A stretch of 7,182 nucleotides of DNA from 66-474 sp036568625 (GTDB lineage Bacteria > Pseudomonadota > Gammaproteobacteria > Xanthomonadales > Rhodanobacteraceae). Made by a program: the position numbers and the translations under genes. Of the stretch, positions 1 through 6,010 are shown piece after piece. The number at the start of each line of letters is the position of its first letter. Within the stretch, counting starts at the first letter, position 1. The notes under the pieces were generated by a model. It saw nothing but the letters and a program-made list of their open reading frames with translations. It had not been told where the DNA came from and searched no databases. The stretch covers positions 1 through 7,182 of the forward strand of contig DATCSF010000207.1 of the NCBI GenBank assembly GCA_036568625.1, read 5' to 3'.

Positions 1-387
1 GGCTATGGCGGTGCAGTGGAGGACGCAAGCACTCTGTTGGGCGGCCCAGGGGATGGAGGCGTGGATGGGGCAATCAAGGAAGATACGCTGGGCCTTGATA
101 CGGTGTACGTGCAGGCCAAGAAGTGGGCTTCAGATCGGACAGTCGGAGATCGTGAAATTCGCGACTTCATCGGCGCGCTTCAATTGCAACGCGCACGCAA
201 GGGTGTGTTCTTTACGACGTCGGACTTCACGAAGTCTGCTCGCGATTCGGCTACGCGGTCCGAGTCTCGCGTTGTGCTCATCAATGGCGAGAAGTTGGCC
301 GAACTGATGGTGGACTACAAAGTGGGTGTGAGCGTTACATCTACGTTGGAGTTGAAGCGACTCGACTCAGATTATTTCGAGGAGTAG
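1..387 (+). CDS. Mrr-type restriction endonuclease, C-terminal catalytic part (5' truncated by window)
   Basis: The reading frame is open from the first base to a TAG at 385-387, giving 128 visible residues. The gene therefore begins outside the window, and any methionine or valine near base 16 is unlikely to be the start. The visible part matches the Mrr catalytic domain, a PD-(D/E)XK nuclease variant: GYGG at residues 1-4, GDGGVDG at 17-23 (catalytic Asp expected here), QAKKW at 38-42 (the Q-x-K triad element), then GALQ and RARKGVFFTT, ending with LDSDYFEE, a typical Mrr C-terminus. Family knowledge: Mrr is a type IV enzyme cutting DNA with modified bases, with an N-terminal winged-helix domain that would lie upstream. 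Catalytic residues appear intact, so nothing suggests a pseudogene. GC is about 56% by hand count, lower than the trp genes, consistent with horizontal acquisition (inference). Confidence 0.9.
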   Translation, partial: GYGGAVEDASTLLGGPGDGGVDGAIKEDTLGLDTVYVQAKKWASDRTVGDREIRDFIGALQLQRARKGVFFTTSDFTKSARDSATRSESRVVLINGEKLAELMVDYKVGVSVTSTLELKRLDSDYFEE

Positions 388-430
388 TTCTGCAGGCCAT
401 GGATGCCGGTTCGATGTCAGCCCACGGCGA

Positions 431-478
431 GAGTCGCTGGGTTCCGGATCGCGGCTTTGCCGCGTCCGGAATGACGAT
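431..478. repeat. REP-like intergenic palindrome between convergent genes
   Basis: An imperfect palindrome has its left arm at 442-455 and right arm at 459-471, with a 3-base TTT loop. The 13 base pairs are complete except for one bulged T at 449. Read on the minus strand, the unit starts CGTCATTCCGG and ends CCGGAACCCAGCGACTC. This resembles the GTCATTCC...GGAATCCAG form of REP-like elements scattered in many proteobacterial genomes. It sits between the ends of the Mrr gene (387) and the FmdE-like gene (542), the usual place for such elements. It could fold in either transcript and stop or protect it, but no run of T follows on either strand, so it is not a canonical intrinsic terminator. 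Only one copy is in the window. Confidence 0.7.
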
Positions 479-541
479 GTTGATGGGTTCTGGGCATGCG
501 GAGCGGCGGCCGCGTGCACCCCTTCGGTCGGCGGCAAACCG

Positions 542-1153
542 TCACGCCAGCGCGCGAACCTTCACCACCGCCGGATCGTCGGCGTGCTCGATCAGCATCC
601 GCCGCACGCGATCCTGCCACAGGCGCCCGAATTCGCGACGCTGCGCGTTGTCGGCCTGTCCGGTGAGCACAAGCTGCATCAGCAGGCGCTGCATGGGGTC
701 GGCGGGCACATTGCCGGTATCGGTCTCGACTTCCACCTCGTCGCCGGTGTCGTTGCGGCGAAAGCGGATGCCGTTGACGTCGCCTCGCGCGTACTGCAGC
801 AAATCCCTGCGTGCGTGGCGACCGCCCAGACCCTTGAAGCCGTTGTTGGCCGCGGCGCCGGTGACCAGTGTCAGCACCTGGCCGATCACGCCGGTGACGC
901 CGGCATCCTCGGCATTATTGAGGTACACGCTGATGCCGCCGCGCTCGGGCAAGCTGTCGGGATACAGATGGCGCAACGCGGCGCAAGCGCTGAGCCACCC
1001 GCCGGCGACGGTGGGGCAGGAGTGCCCGGCCAGCCGCACCGCGTCGGCGTAGTGGTACTCGATTACGCCGTCGTCGCTGGCGCCCAAGAGTTGCGCGAGG
1101 CTGTCGTGCAACCTGAGCGCCGGCACTTCGGCGAAGAAGTCCGGGAAGGCCAT
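542..1153 (-). CDS. FmdE-like protein of unknown function
   Basis: Complete 203-residue frame from ATG (1153-1151) to TGA (544-542). No signal peptide or membrane segment is evident, so it is probably cytoplasmic. The key motif is AGHSCPTVAGGW at residues 42-53, with His44 and Cys46. It resembles the GHxCPG signature of FmdE-domain proteins, named after a subunit encoded with molybdenum formylmethanofuran dehydrogenase. The stretch GVIGQVLTLVTGAAANNGF (88-106) fits the second conserved block of that family, and the C-terminal region contains FGRLWQDRVRRML (175-187). The cysteines of the C-terminal zinc-binding region seen in archaeal FmdE are absent. His44/Cys46, perhaps with His16 or His34, could bind a metal; this is inference. 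Its start overlaps the stop of the DUF2249 gene by one base (TAATG), and no good ribosome site is visible, so translation is probably coupled. The exact function is unknown; the family call is moderate. Confidence 0.72.
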   Translation of the reverse strand: MAFPDFFAEVPALRLHDSLAQLLGASDDGVIEYHYADAVRLAGHSCPTVAGGWLSACAALRHLYPDSLPERGGISVYLNNAEDAGVTGVIGQVLTLVTGAAANNGFKGLGGRHARRDLLQYARGDVNGIRFRRNDTGDEVEVETDTGNVPADPMQRLLMQLVLTGQADNAQRREFGRLWQDRVRRMLIEHADDPAVVKVRALA

Positions 1154-1428
1154 TACTGCGTGACCACGAAGTCGATCACCACCGGGCCGTCGCCGCCGCG
1201 CTGCTGGTAGATCACGTCGATGCGGTCGCCGTAGCGTTGCTGCATCTGGTGCAGCAGCGGAACCGGATCATGATCGTTGACGAAGCGCATCGCCTCGCCG
1301 GCCTGCAACGCGTCGAGCGCACCGAAGATCGCGGAGTGGCGGAAACGGTGCGCGATCGCTCGCGCGTCGAATGGGTAGGGCGTGTAGGCCGCGGTCTGGA
1401 GGGGCGTGCTATCGGCAGGCGTGCTCAT
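1153..1428 (-). CDS. DUF2249 domain protein
   Basis: A 91-residue frame from ATG at 1428-1426 to TAA at 1155-1153. DUF2249 features are visible: PFDARAI at residues 19-25 (family pattern LDxRxi), IFGALDALQAGEAMRFVNDHDP across 34-55, with the hallmark NDHDPVPL at 51-58, and a C-terminal beta stretch ending VVIDFVVT. These are small soluble proteins, often found alone or next to hemerythrin or nitrogen-oxide genes; the biochemical role is unknown. The frame stays open upstream into the antisense of the aminopeptidase gene, but the ATG at 1428 gives the normal domain length, with a weak GAG ribosome site about 8 bases before it. It follows the aminopeptidase gene by 68 bases and ends in a TAATG junction with the FmdE-like gene, suggesting the two products act together (inference). 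Confidence 0.88.
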   Translation of the reverse strand: MSTPADSTPLQTAAYTPYPFDARAIAHRFRHSAIFGALDALQAGEAMRFVNDHDPVPLLHQMQQRYGDRIDVIYQQRGGDGPVVIDFVVTQ

Positions 1429-1496
1429 TGCTGGCTCGCATGTTGGGAGGACTGCGCAAGCATGCGCGTGCATCGCGCCGCGTGTATTGACCTGAA

Positions 1497-2603
1497 TCAG
1501 GGCGATGCGGGGCTCGCCTGCGTCGAAGTGCTCCCGAGAAATGCATCGCGTTGTGACGCAGGCTCGTTGCCGATTTTGCGAACCGCGGCATAGAAGCGCT
1601 TCCAGTCGCCGTCGCAGTGTTCGAACAGCGCCGTGAACGCGGGCACGCCGCGGTCGTACAAGCCGAATGGCAACAGCTTGGCGTTGTTCGGCGGCGTGTC
1701 GAACCAGTGGTCGTATTCCGGATCGCCGTGCCACGCGCTGTCGCGCAGGTGCTGGTATTCGCGGCGCAGATTGGCGAATGCCTGCACCTTGCGTTCGCGC
1801 TTGACCGCATCGGGAAGATCGCTGGCGTACAACGCCTTCAACTGATGGCGCGTGGCCAGCACCAGTTCGGTGAACTGTTGCCCGCGGCGTGCTTCGGCAG
1901 GGTCGGGTGGCGGCAGATGGTTGTCGGCGCGCCACTGGCGCAGACCCTCGCGCTGCACGAAGGTCGCGAACGACTCGTTGAACGCGGTGTCGCCCTTGAC
2001 GTAGACCTCCTGGTGGGCGAGCTCGTGGAAGATCGTGCCCACCCGTTCGTCGTCGCTCCAGTGGTCCATCGTGCTGAGCAACGGGTCGGCAAAATGGCCC
2101 AGCGTGGAATACGCCGGTACGCCGCCGATCCAGACGTCGTTGCCTTCCTGTTTCAACTTGTTCGCCAGCGCTTTGGCGCGATCGTGGTGATAGAACCCCT
2201 GGTACGCCACGCAGCCAGCAACGAGGAAACAATGCTCGACCGGCTGCAGCGACAACGCCGGCGTCGCGAACACGTTCCACATCACGAACGGGCGGCGGAT
2301 GTCGGCGTAGGTGGTATAGCTCTTGTTGCGCGGCAGCTTGAGCGTGTCGGACGCGAACGCGCGGGCGCGCAGCGCCAGTTGCAGGCGCGCGCGCAGTGCC
2401 GGATCGGCATGCGGGTCGGCGATCAGCCGCTCGATCGGCACCCGTGCACGCAACACGGCCATTTCACCCGCCGCCAGGTGCGCGTAATAGCCGACCGTCG
2501 AGCAGCCTGCCAGCACGCCGCCCACGCCCGCCAGCGCCAGCGCGCGCGCGATCGTCTTGTATCGTCGGCGGCGTGCATTCACACTTGCGCTTCTCAAGGC
2601 CAT
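1497..2603 (-). CDS. Predicted lipoprotein zinc aminopeptidase (PF10023/COG4324-like)
   Basis: A 368-residue frame from ATG at 2603 to TGA at 1499-1497. A basic N-terminus (RRRR at 11-14) and hydrophobic stretch lead to the lipobox LAGC at 31-34, so Cys34 should be lipidated and the protein membrane anchored in the periplasm. The metalloprotease motif HELAHQ is at 193-198 (His193, Glu194, His197), followed by FNESFATF at 208-215, whose Glu210 is the likely third zinc ligand. The blocks WIGGVPAYSTLGHFADPLLSTM around 158-179 and FDTPPNNAKL further on fit the putative aminopeptidase family. Substrate is not known. An alternative GTG start at 2582 has a better-spaced GAGAAG upstream and keeps the signal peptide, so the true N-terminus may be seven residues shorter. 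Its ATG lies only 20 bases from the divergent trpG ATG. The next two minus-strand genes may be co-transcribed. Confidence 0.9.
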   Translation of the reverse strand: MALRSASVNARRRRYKTIARALALAGVGGVLAGCSTVGYYAHLAAGEMAVLRARVPIERLIADPHADPALRARLQLALRARAFASDTLKLPRNKSYTTYADIRRPFVMWNVFATPALSLQPVEHCFLVAGCVAYQGFYHHDRAKALANKLKQEGNDVWIGGVPAYSTLGHFADPLLSTMDHWSDDERVGTIFHELAHQEVYVKGDTAFNESFATFVQREGLRQWRADNHLPPPDPAEARRGQQFTELVLATRHQLKALYASDLPDAVKRERKVQAFANLRREYQHLRDSAWHGDPEYDHWFDTPPNNAKLLPFGLYDRGVPAFTALFEHCDGDWKRFYAAVRKIGNEPASQRDAFLGSTSTQASPASP

Positions 2604-2623
2604 GCGGTTCCGGATGGACGGCC

Positions 2624-3220
2624 ATGCTGCTGCTCATCGACAACTATGACAGCTTCACGTTCAATCTCGCACAGTATCTGGGCGAGCTTGGACAGGACGT
2701 GAAGGTGTTGCGCAACGATGCGGTGGACGTCGCGGGTATCCGGGCGCTGGCGCCCGAACGCATCGTGATTTCGCCGGGGCCGGGCACGCCCGATCAGGCG
2801 GGCGTGTCGCTGACGCTGATTCGCGAACTTGCTGGCGCCATCCCGATCCTGGGCGTGTGTCTTGGCCATCAGGCGATCGGGCAGGCGTTCGGCGGCAAGG
2901 TCGTTCGCGCGAAAGAGATCATGCACGGCAAGACCTCGCCGATCCGCCATCGCGGCATCGGCGTATTCGCGGGCTTGGCCGATCCGTTCGAGGCCACGCG
3001 TTATCACTCGCTGGTGGTCGAACGCGCGAGCGTCCCGGATTGCCTCGAGATCACCGCCTGGACCGAGCATGCGGACGGTTCGTTCGACGAGATCATGGGC
3101 CTGCGCCACACGGCGCTGGCGGTCGAAGGCGTGCAGTTCCACCCCGAGTCGATCCTGACCCGCAGCGGTCACGACCTGCTGCGCAATTTCCTCGGGCAAG
3201 CCTTGCCCAAGGCGGCATGA
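2624..3220 (+). CDS. trpG: Anthranilate synthase component II (glutamine amidotransferase)
   Basis: A 198-residue class I glutamine amidotransferase. It hydrolyses glutamine and passes ammonia to TrpE for making anthranilate from chorismate, the first committed step of tryptophan synthesis; in many bacteria the same subunit also serves PabB for folate. Visible features: LLLIDNYDSFT at residues 2-12, the oxyanion block SPGPGTP at 50-56, nucleophile Cys79 in GVCLGHQ, HGK at 101-103, YHSL at 127-130, and the catalytic pair His173 and Glu175 in QFHPES. The frame extends upstream, but the ATG at 2624 gives the conserved family N-terminus and normal length. Only a weak GGA lies before it. The gene stands divergent from the aminopeptidase gene, with no trpE next to it here. 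No convincing sigma70 promoter is visible; it must overlap the neighbouring coding sequence. Confidence 0.96.
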   Translation: MLLLIDNYDSFTFNLAQYLGELGQDVKVLRNDAVDVAGIRALAPERIVISPGPGTPDQAGVSLTLIRELAGAIPILGVCLGHQAIGQAFGGKVVRAKEIMHGKTSPIRHRGIGVFAGLADPFEATRYHSLVVERASVPDCLEITAWTEHADGSFDEIMGLRHTALAVEGVQFHPESILTRSGHDLLRNFLGQALPKAA

Positions 3221-3254
3221 AAATGTTGAGACGAGCTGGTGCGCGCCGTTCAGT

Positions 3255-3272
3255 CTCCTTGAGCCAAGGGGG
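3255..3272 (+). repeat. Stem-loop 1 in the trpG-trpD gap
   Basis: Arms at 3255-3261 and 3265-3271 pair over 7 base pairs (one G-U) around the 3-base loop AGC. It lies directly before a longer perfect inverted repeat, with only a few bases between the two. No T-run follows. It could act with its neighbour on mRNA stability or processing; this is inference. Confidence 0.4.
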
Positions 3273-3274
3273 CG

Positions 3275-3303
3275 ATCGCGCCGTTGTGGAGCAACGGCGC
3301 GAT
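3275..3303 (+). repeat. Perfect 12-bp inverted repeat in the trpG-trpD gap
   Basis: Left arm ATCGCGCCGTTG (3275-3286) and right arm CAACGGCGCGAT (3292-3303) are perfect complements around the 5-base loop TGGAG. The stem is very stable in RNA. It is followed by GGGAGAG rather than a T-run, so a standard intrinsic terminator is unlikely on either strand. Plausible roles are a partial terminator or processing/stability element lowering or separating trpD expression from trpG, or a dyad DNA-binding site. The sequence does not decide between these. Confidence 0.6.
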
Positions 3304-3362
3304 GGGAGAGTGGTACTGCCGACCGAAGCCGAGGCCTGCCAAATCGCAGTGGGCGGTTGCCA

Positions 3363-4403
3363 ATGACCATCACGCCGCACGAAGCCTTGCAGCGCACGAT
3401 CGAGCATCGCGAGATTTTTCACGACGAGATGATCGACCTGATGCGCCAGATCATGCGCGGCGAAGTGTCGCCCGCGATGACGGCGGCGATCCTGACCGGG
3501 CTGCGGGTGAAGAAGGAAACCGTGGGCGAGATCGCGGGCGCCGCGACGGTGATGCGGGAGCTGGCCGAGAAGGTGAACGTGCCCGCGCATCCCCACATGC
3601 TGGATATCGTCGGCACCGGCGGCGACGGCGCGCACAGCTTCAACATTTCCACGGCCGCGATGTTCGTCGTCGCGGCCGCCGGCGCGCGCGTGGCCAAGCA
3701 CGGCAATCGGGGCGTGTCATCGTCGTCCGGCAGCGCGGACGTGCTGGAGGCGCTGGGCGCGAAGATCGATCTCGGGCCCGGGCAGGTCGCGCGTTGCATC
3801 GAGCAGACCGGGATCGGTTTCATGTTCGCGCCGCGCTTCCATCCGGCCATGAAGGCGGTCGCACCGGTCCGTCACGAAATGGGCGTGCGTACGCTGTTCA
3901 ACATCCTCGGGCCGCTGACCAATCCGGCCGGCGCGCCGAACATCCTGATGGGGGTGTTCCACCCGGACCTGGTCGGCATCCAGGTGCGCGTGCTGCAGCG
4001 GCTCGGCATCGCGCGCGCGCTGGTGGTGCACGGCAAGGACGGGCTCGACGAGATTTCGCTGGGCGGCGCCACGCTGGTCGGTGAATTGCGCGACGGCGAG
4101 GTGCGCGAGTACGAAATCGAATCCGAGCAGTTCGGCATCCCGATGGCGTCCAGCCGCAACCTGCGCGTCGAAGGTGCGGTGGAGTCCAAAGCCGTGCTGT
4201 TGCAAGTGCTGGATGGCGCCGACGGCGTCGCGCGCAATATCGTGGTGCTGAACGCCGGCGCGGCGTTGTATGCGGCCGGCATTGCCGGATCGATCGCGGA
4301 TGGCATCGGGCGCGCACGCGCGGTGATCGACGACGGCTCGGCGCGCGCCAAGCTCGACCAGTTCGTTGCGGCCACCCAGGCGTTGGCCGCGGGGTCCGTG
4401 TGA
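3363..4403 (+). CDS. trpD: Anthranilate phosphoribosyltransferase
   Basis: A 346-residue enzyme of normal family length that transfers the phosphoribosyl group of PRPP to anthranilate, the second step of tryptophan synthesis, in the cytoplasm. The PRPP-binding glycine loop GTGGDGAHSFNIST is at residues 84-97, and KHGNRGVSSSSGSADVLEA at 112-130 contains the conserved KHGNR and SSxSG elements. VRHEMGVRTLFNILGPLTNP (169-188) provides the anthranilate-site arginine region, and Asp229-Glu230 is the Mg-binding pair. The ATG at 3363 is chosen over an in-frame TTG two codons earlier because it gives the standard N-terminus. The ribosome site is weak. Its stop overlaps the trpC GTG by four bases (GTGA), so the two are translationally coupled. 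It is separated from trpG by a structured 142-base gap. Confidence 0.97.
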   Translation: MTITPHEALQRTIEHREIFHDEMIDLMRQIMRGEVSPAMTAAILTGLRVKKETVGEIAGAATVMRELAEKVNVPAHPHMLDIVGTGGDGAHSFNISTAAMFVVAAAGARVAKHGNRGVSSSSGSADVLEALGAKIDLGPGQVARCIEQTGIGFMFAPRFHPAMKAVAPVRHEMGVRTLFNILGPLTNPAGAPNILMGVFHPDLVGIQVRVLQRLGIARALVVHGKDGLDEISLGGATLVGELRDGEVREYEIESEQFGIPMASSRNLRVEGAVESKAVLLQVLDGADGVARNIVVLNAGAALYAAGIAGSIADGIGRARAVIDDGSARAKLDQFVAATQALAAGSV

Positions 4404-5203
4404 GCGACATCTTGCAACGCATCCTCGCGCGCAAGCGCGAGGAGATCGCCGAACGCAAGGCGCGCGTGCCGCTCGCGACGTTGCGCAAACGCAGCGCGGA
4501 CATGCCGCCGGCGCGAGGTTTTGCTGCGGCATTGCGTGCACGCGTCGATGCCGGACAGGCTGCGGTGATCGCCGAGGTGAAGAAGGCGAGCCCCTCGAAG
4601 GGCCTGATCCGTGCCGACTTCGATCCCGCGGGTATCGCACGCGCTTACGCGGCCGCCGGCGCGGCGTGCCTGTCGGTGCTGACCGATATCGATTTCTTCC
4701 AGGGCAGCGACGCGTATTTGCGCGAGGCGCGCGAGGCGTGCGACCTGCCCGTATTGCGCAAGGATTTCACGGTCGACAAGTACCAGGTGCACGAGGCACG
4801 TGCGATCGGCGCCGACGCGATCCTGCTGATCGCGGCCGCGCTCGACAATGCCGCGCTGGCCAACCTGCACGCGCTGGCCATCGAGGTGGGCCTCGACGTG
4901 CTGGTCGAAGTGCACGATGCCGTCGACCTGCAGCGCGCGCTGCCGTTGCCGGTCGAAGCGCGCACGCTGATCGGCGTCAACAATCGCGACCTGCGCACGT
5001 TCGAAACCAGCATCGAAACCACGCTGACGCTGAAGGGCGCCGTGCCGCAGGATCGACTCCTGGTCACCGAAAGCGGCATCGCCACGCGCAATGATGTCGC
5101 CCGTTTGCGAAAGGCCGGCGTGCACGCGTTCCTGGTCGGCGAGACGTTCATGCGTGCTGACGATCCGGGGGCCGGGCTCGCAAGGCTGTTCGGCGAGGCG
5201 TGA
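4400..5203 (+). CDS. trpC: Indole-3-glycerol-phosphate synthase (monofunctional)
   Basis: A 267-residue (beta/alpha)8 barrel enzyme converting carboxyphenylaminodeoxyribulose phosphate to indole-3-glycerol phosphate. Active-site blocks are all present: IAEVKKASPSKG at residues 57-68 (Glu59, Lys61), SVLTD then FFQG at 92-102, LRKDF at 119-123 (Lys121), LVEVHD at 168-173 (Glu170), GVNNRDL at 192-198 and TESG at 223-226 (Glu224, Ser225). The length fits a single-domain TrpC with no fused TrpF domain, unlike the enterobacterial bifunctional enzyme; trpF is not in the window. It starts with GTG at 4400 inside a GTGA overlap with trpD, and its stop region is in turn overlapped or abutted by the phosphatase gene. 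Translation coupling along trpD-trpC and the phosphatase is therefore likely. Confidence 0.97.
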   Translation: MSDILQRILARKREEIAERKARVPLATLRKRSADMPPARGFAAALRARVDAGQAAVIAEVKKASPSKGLIRADFDPAGIARAYAAAGAACLSVLTDIDFFQGSDAYLREAREACDLPVLRKDFTVDKYQVHEARAIGADAILLIAAALDNAALANLHALAIEVGLDVLVEVHDAVDLQRALPLPVEARTLIGVNNRDLRTFETSIETTLTLKGAVPQDRLLVTESGIATRNDVARLRKAGVHAFLVGETFMRADDPGAGLARLFGEA

Positions 5204-5205
5204 TC

Positions 5206-5877
5206 ATGGATCGGGGCGTGGCGGAAACCGCACGACGAGTTGTGTTGTTCGATTTCGACGGCGTCCTGATCCGCGGCGATACGTTCGCCATGTTCATGCG
5301 TGAACGCTACGCGCGTGCGCGCTGGCGCAAGGGCCTGGTGTTGCTGTCGAGCCTCTGGTTGCTGCTGTTGGCGTCGTTCTCGCGCCGCCGGGCGTCGCGC
5401 ACATTGGTCCACCTTGGCCTTCTCGGCGTGAACGAGGCGCGTTACCGGGCGCTCGCGAAAACGTTTGCCATGGCGCTGGCGCGCCAGCCTGGCCGCTTCC
5501 GTCGTGAAGGATTGCGCGCGCTGCGCCAACATCAGATGGCCGGTGACCGCATCGTGATCGTCACCGGCTGCGAGGAGTCGCTGGTGCGTTGCGTGCTCGC
5601 CGAGCTCGGCGTCGCGGACGTCGAGGTACTGGCGTCGCGATTGCGCGCCGGACGTCTGGGCATGCGCTCCGATTGGCACAACGTTGGCCAACGCAAGGTG
5701 GAATTGTTGGCGCGGAACGGCATCGACGCCTGGCAGGTGGCCTACAGCGACTCGAAACAGGATCTGCCCATGCTCTCGCTTGCCACCGAAGCGGTGCTGG
5801 TCAATGCCACGCCCAAGCTGTGCAAGCGCGTGGAGAAGGCGTTGGGGCGCAGCGTGATGCGCGTCGAGTGGTATTGA
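5206..5877 (+). CDS. HAD-IB family phosphatase, PgpC/YfhB-like
   Basis: A 223-residue HAD-superfamily hydrolase with all four motifs: FDFDGVL at residues 15-21 (nucleophile Asp16, acid/base Asp18), IVTG with Thr120, Lys164 in NVGQRKVELL, and YSDSKQDLPML at 180-190 (Asp182, Asp186). A hydrophobic segment at about 43-58 (GLVLLSSLWLLLL) lies in the cap region and suggests membrane association. This layout resembles E. coli PgpC, which dephosphorylates phosphatidylglycerol phosphate in phospholipid synthesis; that substrate is inferred, and phosphoserine-phosphatase-like activities are alternatives. The start is set at ATG 5206 because GAGG at 5195-5198 lies seven bases before it. A GTG at 5200, overlapping the trpC stop as GTGA, would add two residues but has no spaced ribosome site. 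It follows trpC without a gap and is the last gene of the unit. Confidence 0.88.
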   Translation: MDRGVAETARRVVLFDFDGVLIRGDTFAMFMRERYARARWRKGLVLLSSLWLLLLASFSRRRASRTLVHLGLLGVNEARYRALAKTFAMALARQPGRFRREGLRALRQHQMAGDRIVIVTGCEESLVRCVLAELGVADVEVLASRLRAGRLGMRSDWHNVGQRKVELLARNGIDAWQVAYSDSKQDLPMLSLATEAVLVNATPKLCKRVEKALGRSVMRVEWY

Positions 5878-5957
5878 ACCGCGCGATGTGCAATCGCAGC
5901 GGCTGTTGTGAAAAGTCAGGCCATGGAAGGCCGTTCTGATGATCGTGGACCGTATTG

Positions 5958-5980
5958 TCGGCATGAGATGAAGATGCCGA
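5958..5980. terminator. Weak hairpin between convergent phosphatase and clp genes
   Basis: Arms TCGGCAT (5958-5964) and ATGCCGA (5974-5980) form a 7-bp stem with a 9-base loop in the 133-base gap between the two converging genes. It could serve as a bidirectional terminator by position, but no T-run follows on either strand, so the call is weak. Confidence 0.25.
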
Positions 5981-6010
5981 TCGAAGCAGCGATCAAGGAA
6001 GATCGCACGC

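Larger units (their letters stand above)
3217..3366 (+). other. Possible 49-codon ORF bridging trpG and trpD (doubtful)
   Basis: A frame starts with ATG at 3217-3219, overlapping the trpG stop as ATGA, and ends with TGA at 3364-3366, overlapping the trpD start as ATGA. It would encode a basic, arginine-rich 49-residue peptide that I do not recognise (starts MKMLRRAGAR, ends IAVGGCQ, two Cys). The double ATGA junction is what one expects for translational coupling through the gap. Against it, third-position GC is only about 61% by hand count, it uses AGA codons, and much of it is occupied by two stem-loops, so it looks more like structured noncoding sequence. It has no Trp codon, so it is not a tryptophan attenuation leader peptide. 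Confidence 0.25.

Noticed and set aside
72..83. 12-base direct repeat ATCAAGGAAGAT shared with about 5992-6003
   Set aside because: One such match is expected by chance in 7 kb; the contexts are unrelated.
1429..2280. Upstream extension of the DUF2249 frame to about 375 residues
   Set aside because: The extension runs in another frame across the well-supported aminopeptidase gene and encodes arginine-rich, low-complexity sequence; the domain fits the short version.
2396..2623. Upstream extension of the trpG frame
   Set aside because: It is antisense to the start of the aminopeptidase gene and unlike any TrpG N-terminus; the family start is at 2624.
3217..3366. Tryptophan attenuation leader peptide in the trpG-trpD gap
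   Set aside because: The frame has no Trp codon, and the hairpins lack the T-run of an attenuator.
3872..5125. Long minus-strand frame opposite trpD and trpC
   Set aside because: It is a shadow frame of GC-rich coding sequence; the translation matches no domain I recognise while the plus strand encodes intact enzymes.
5907..5911. TGTGA half-site for Clp between the phosphatase and clp
   Set aside because: There is no TCACA partner six bases later, and the position is between gene ends, not at a promoter.
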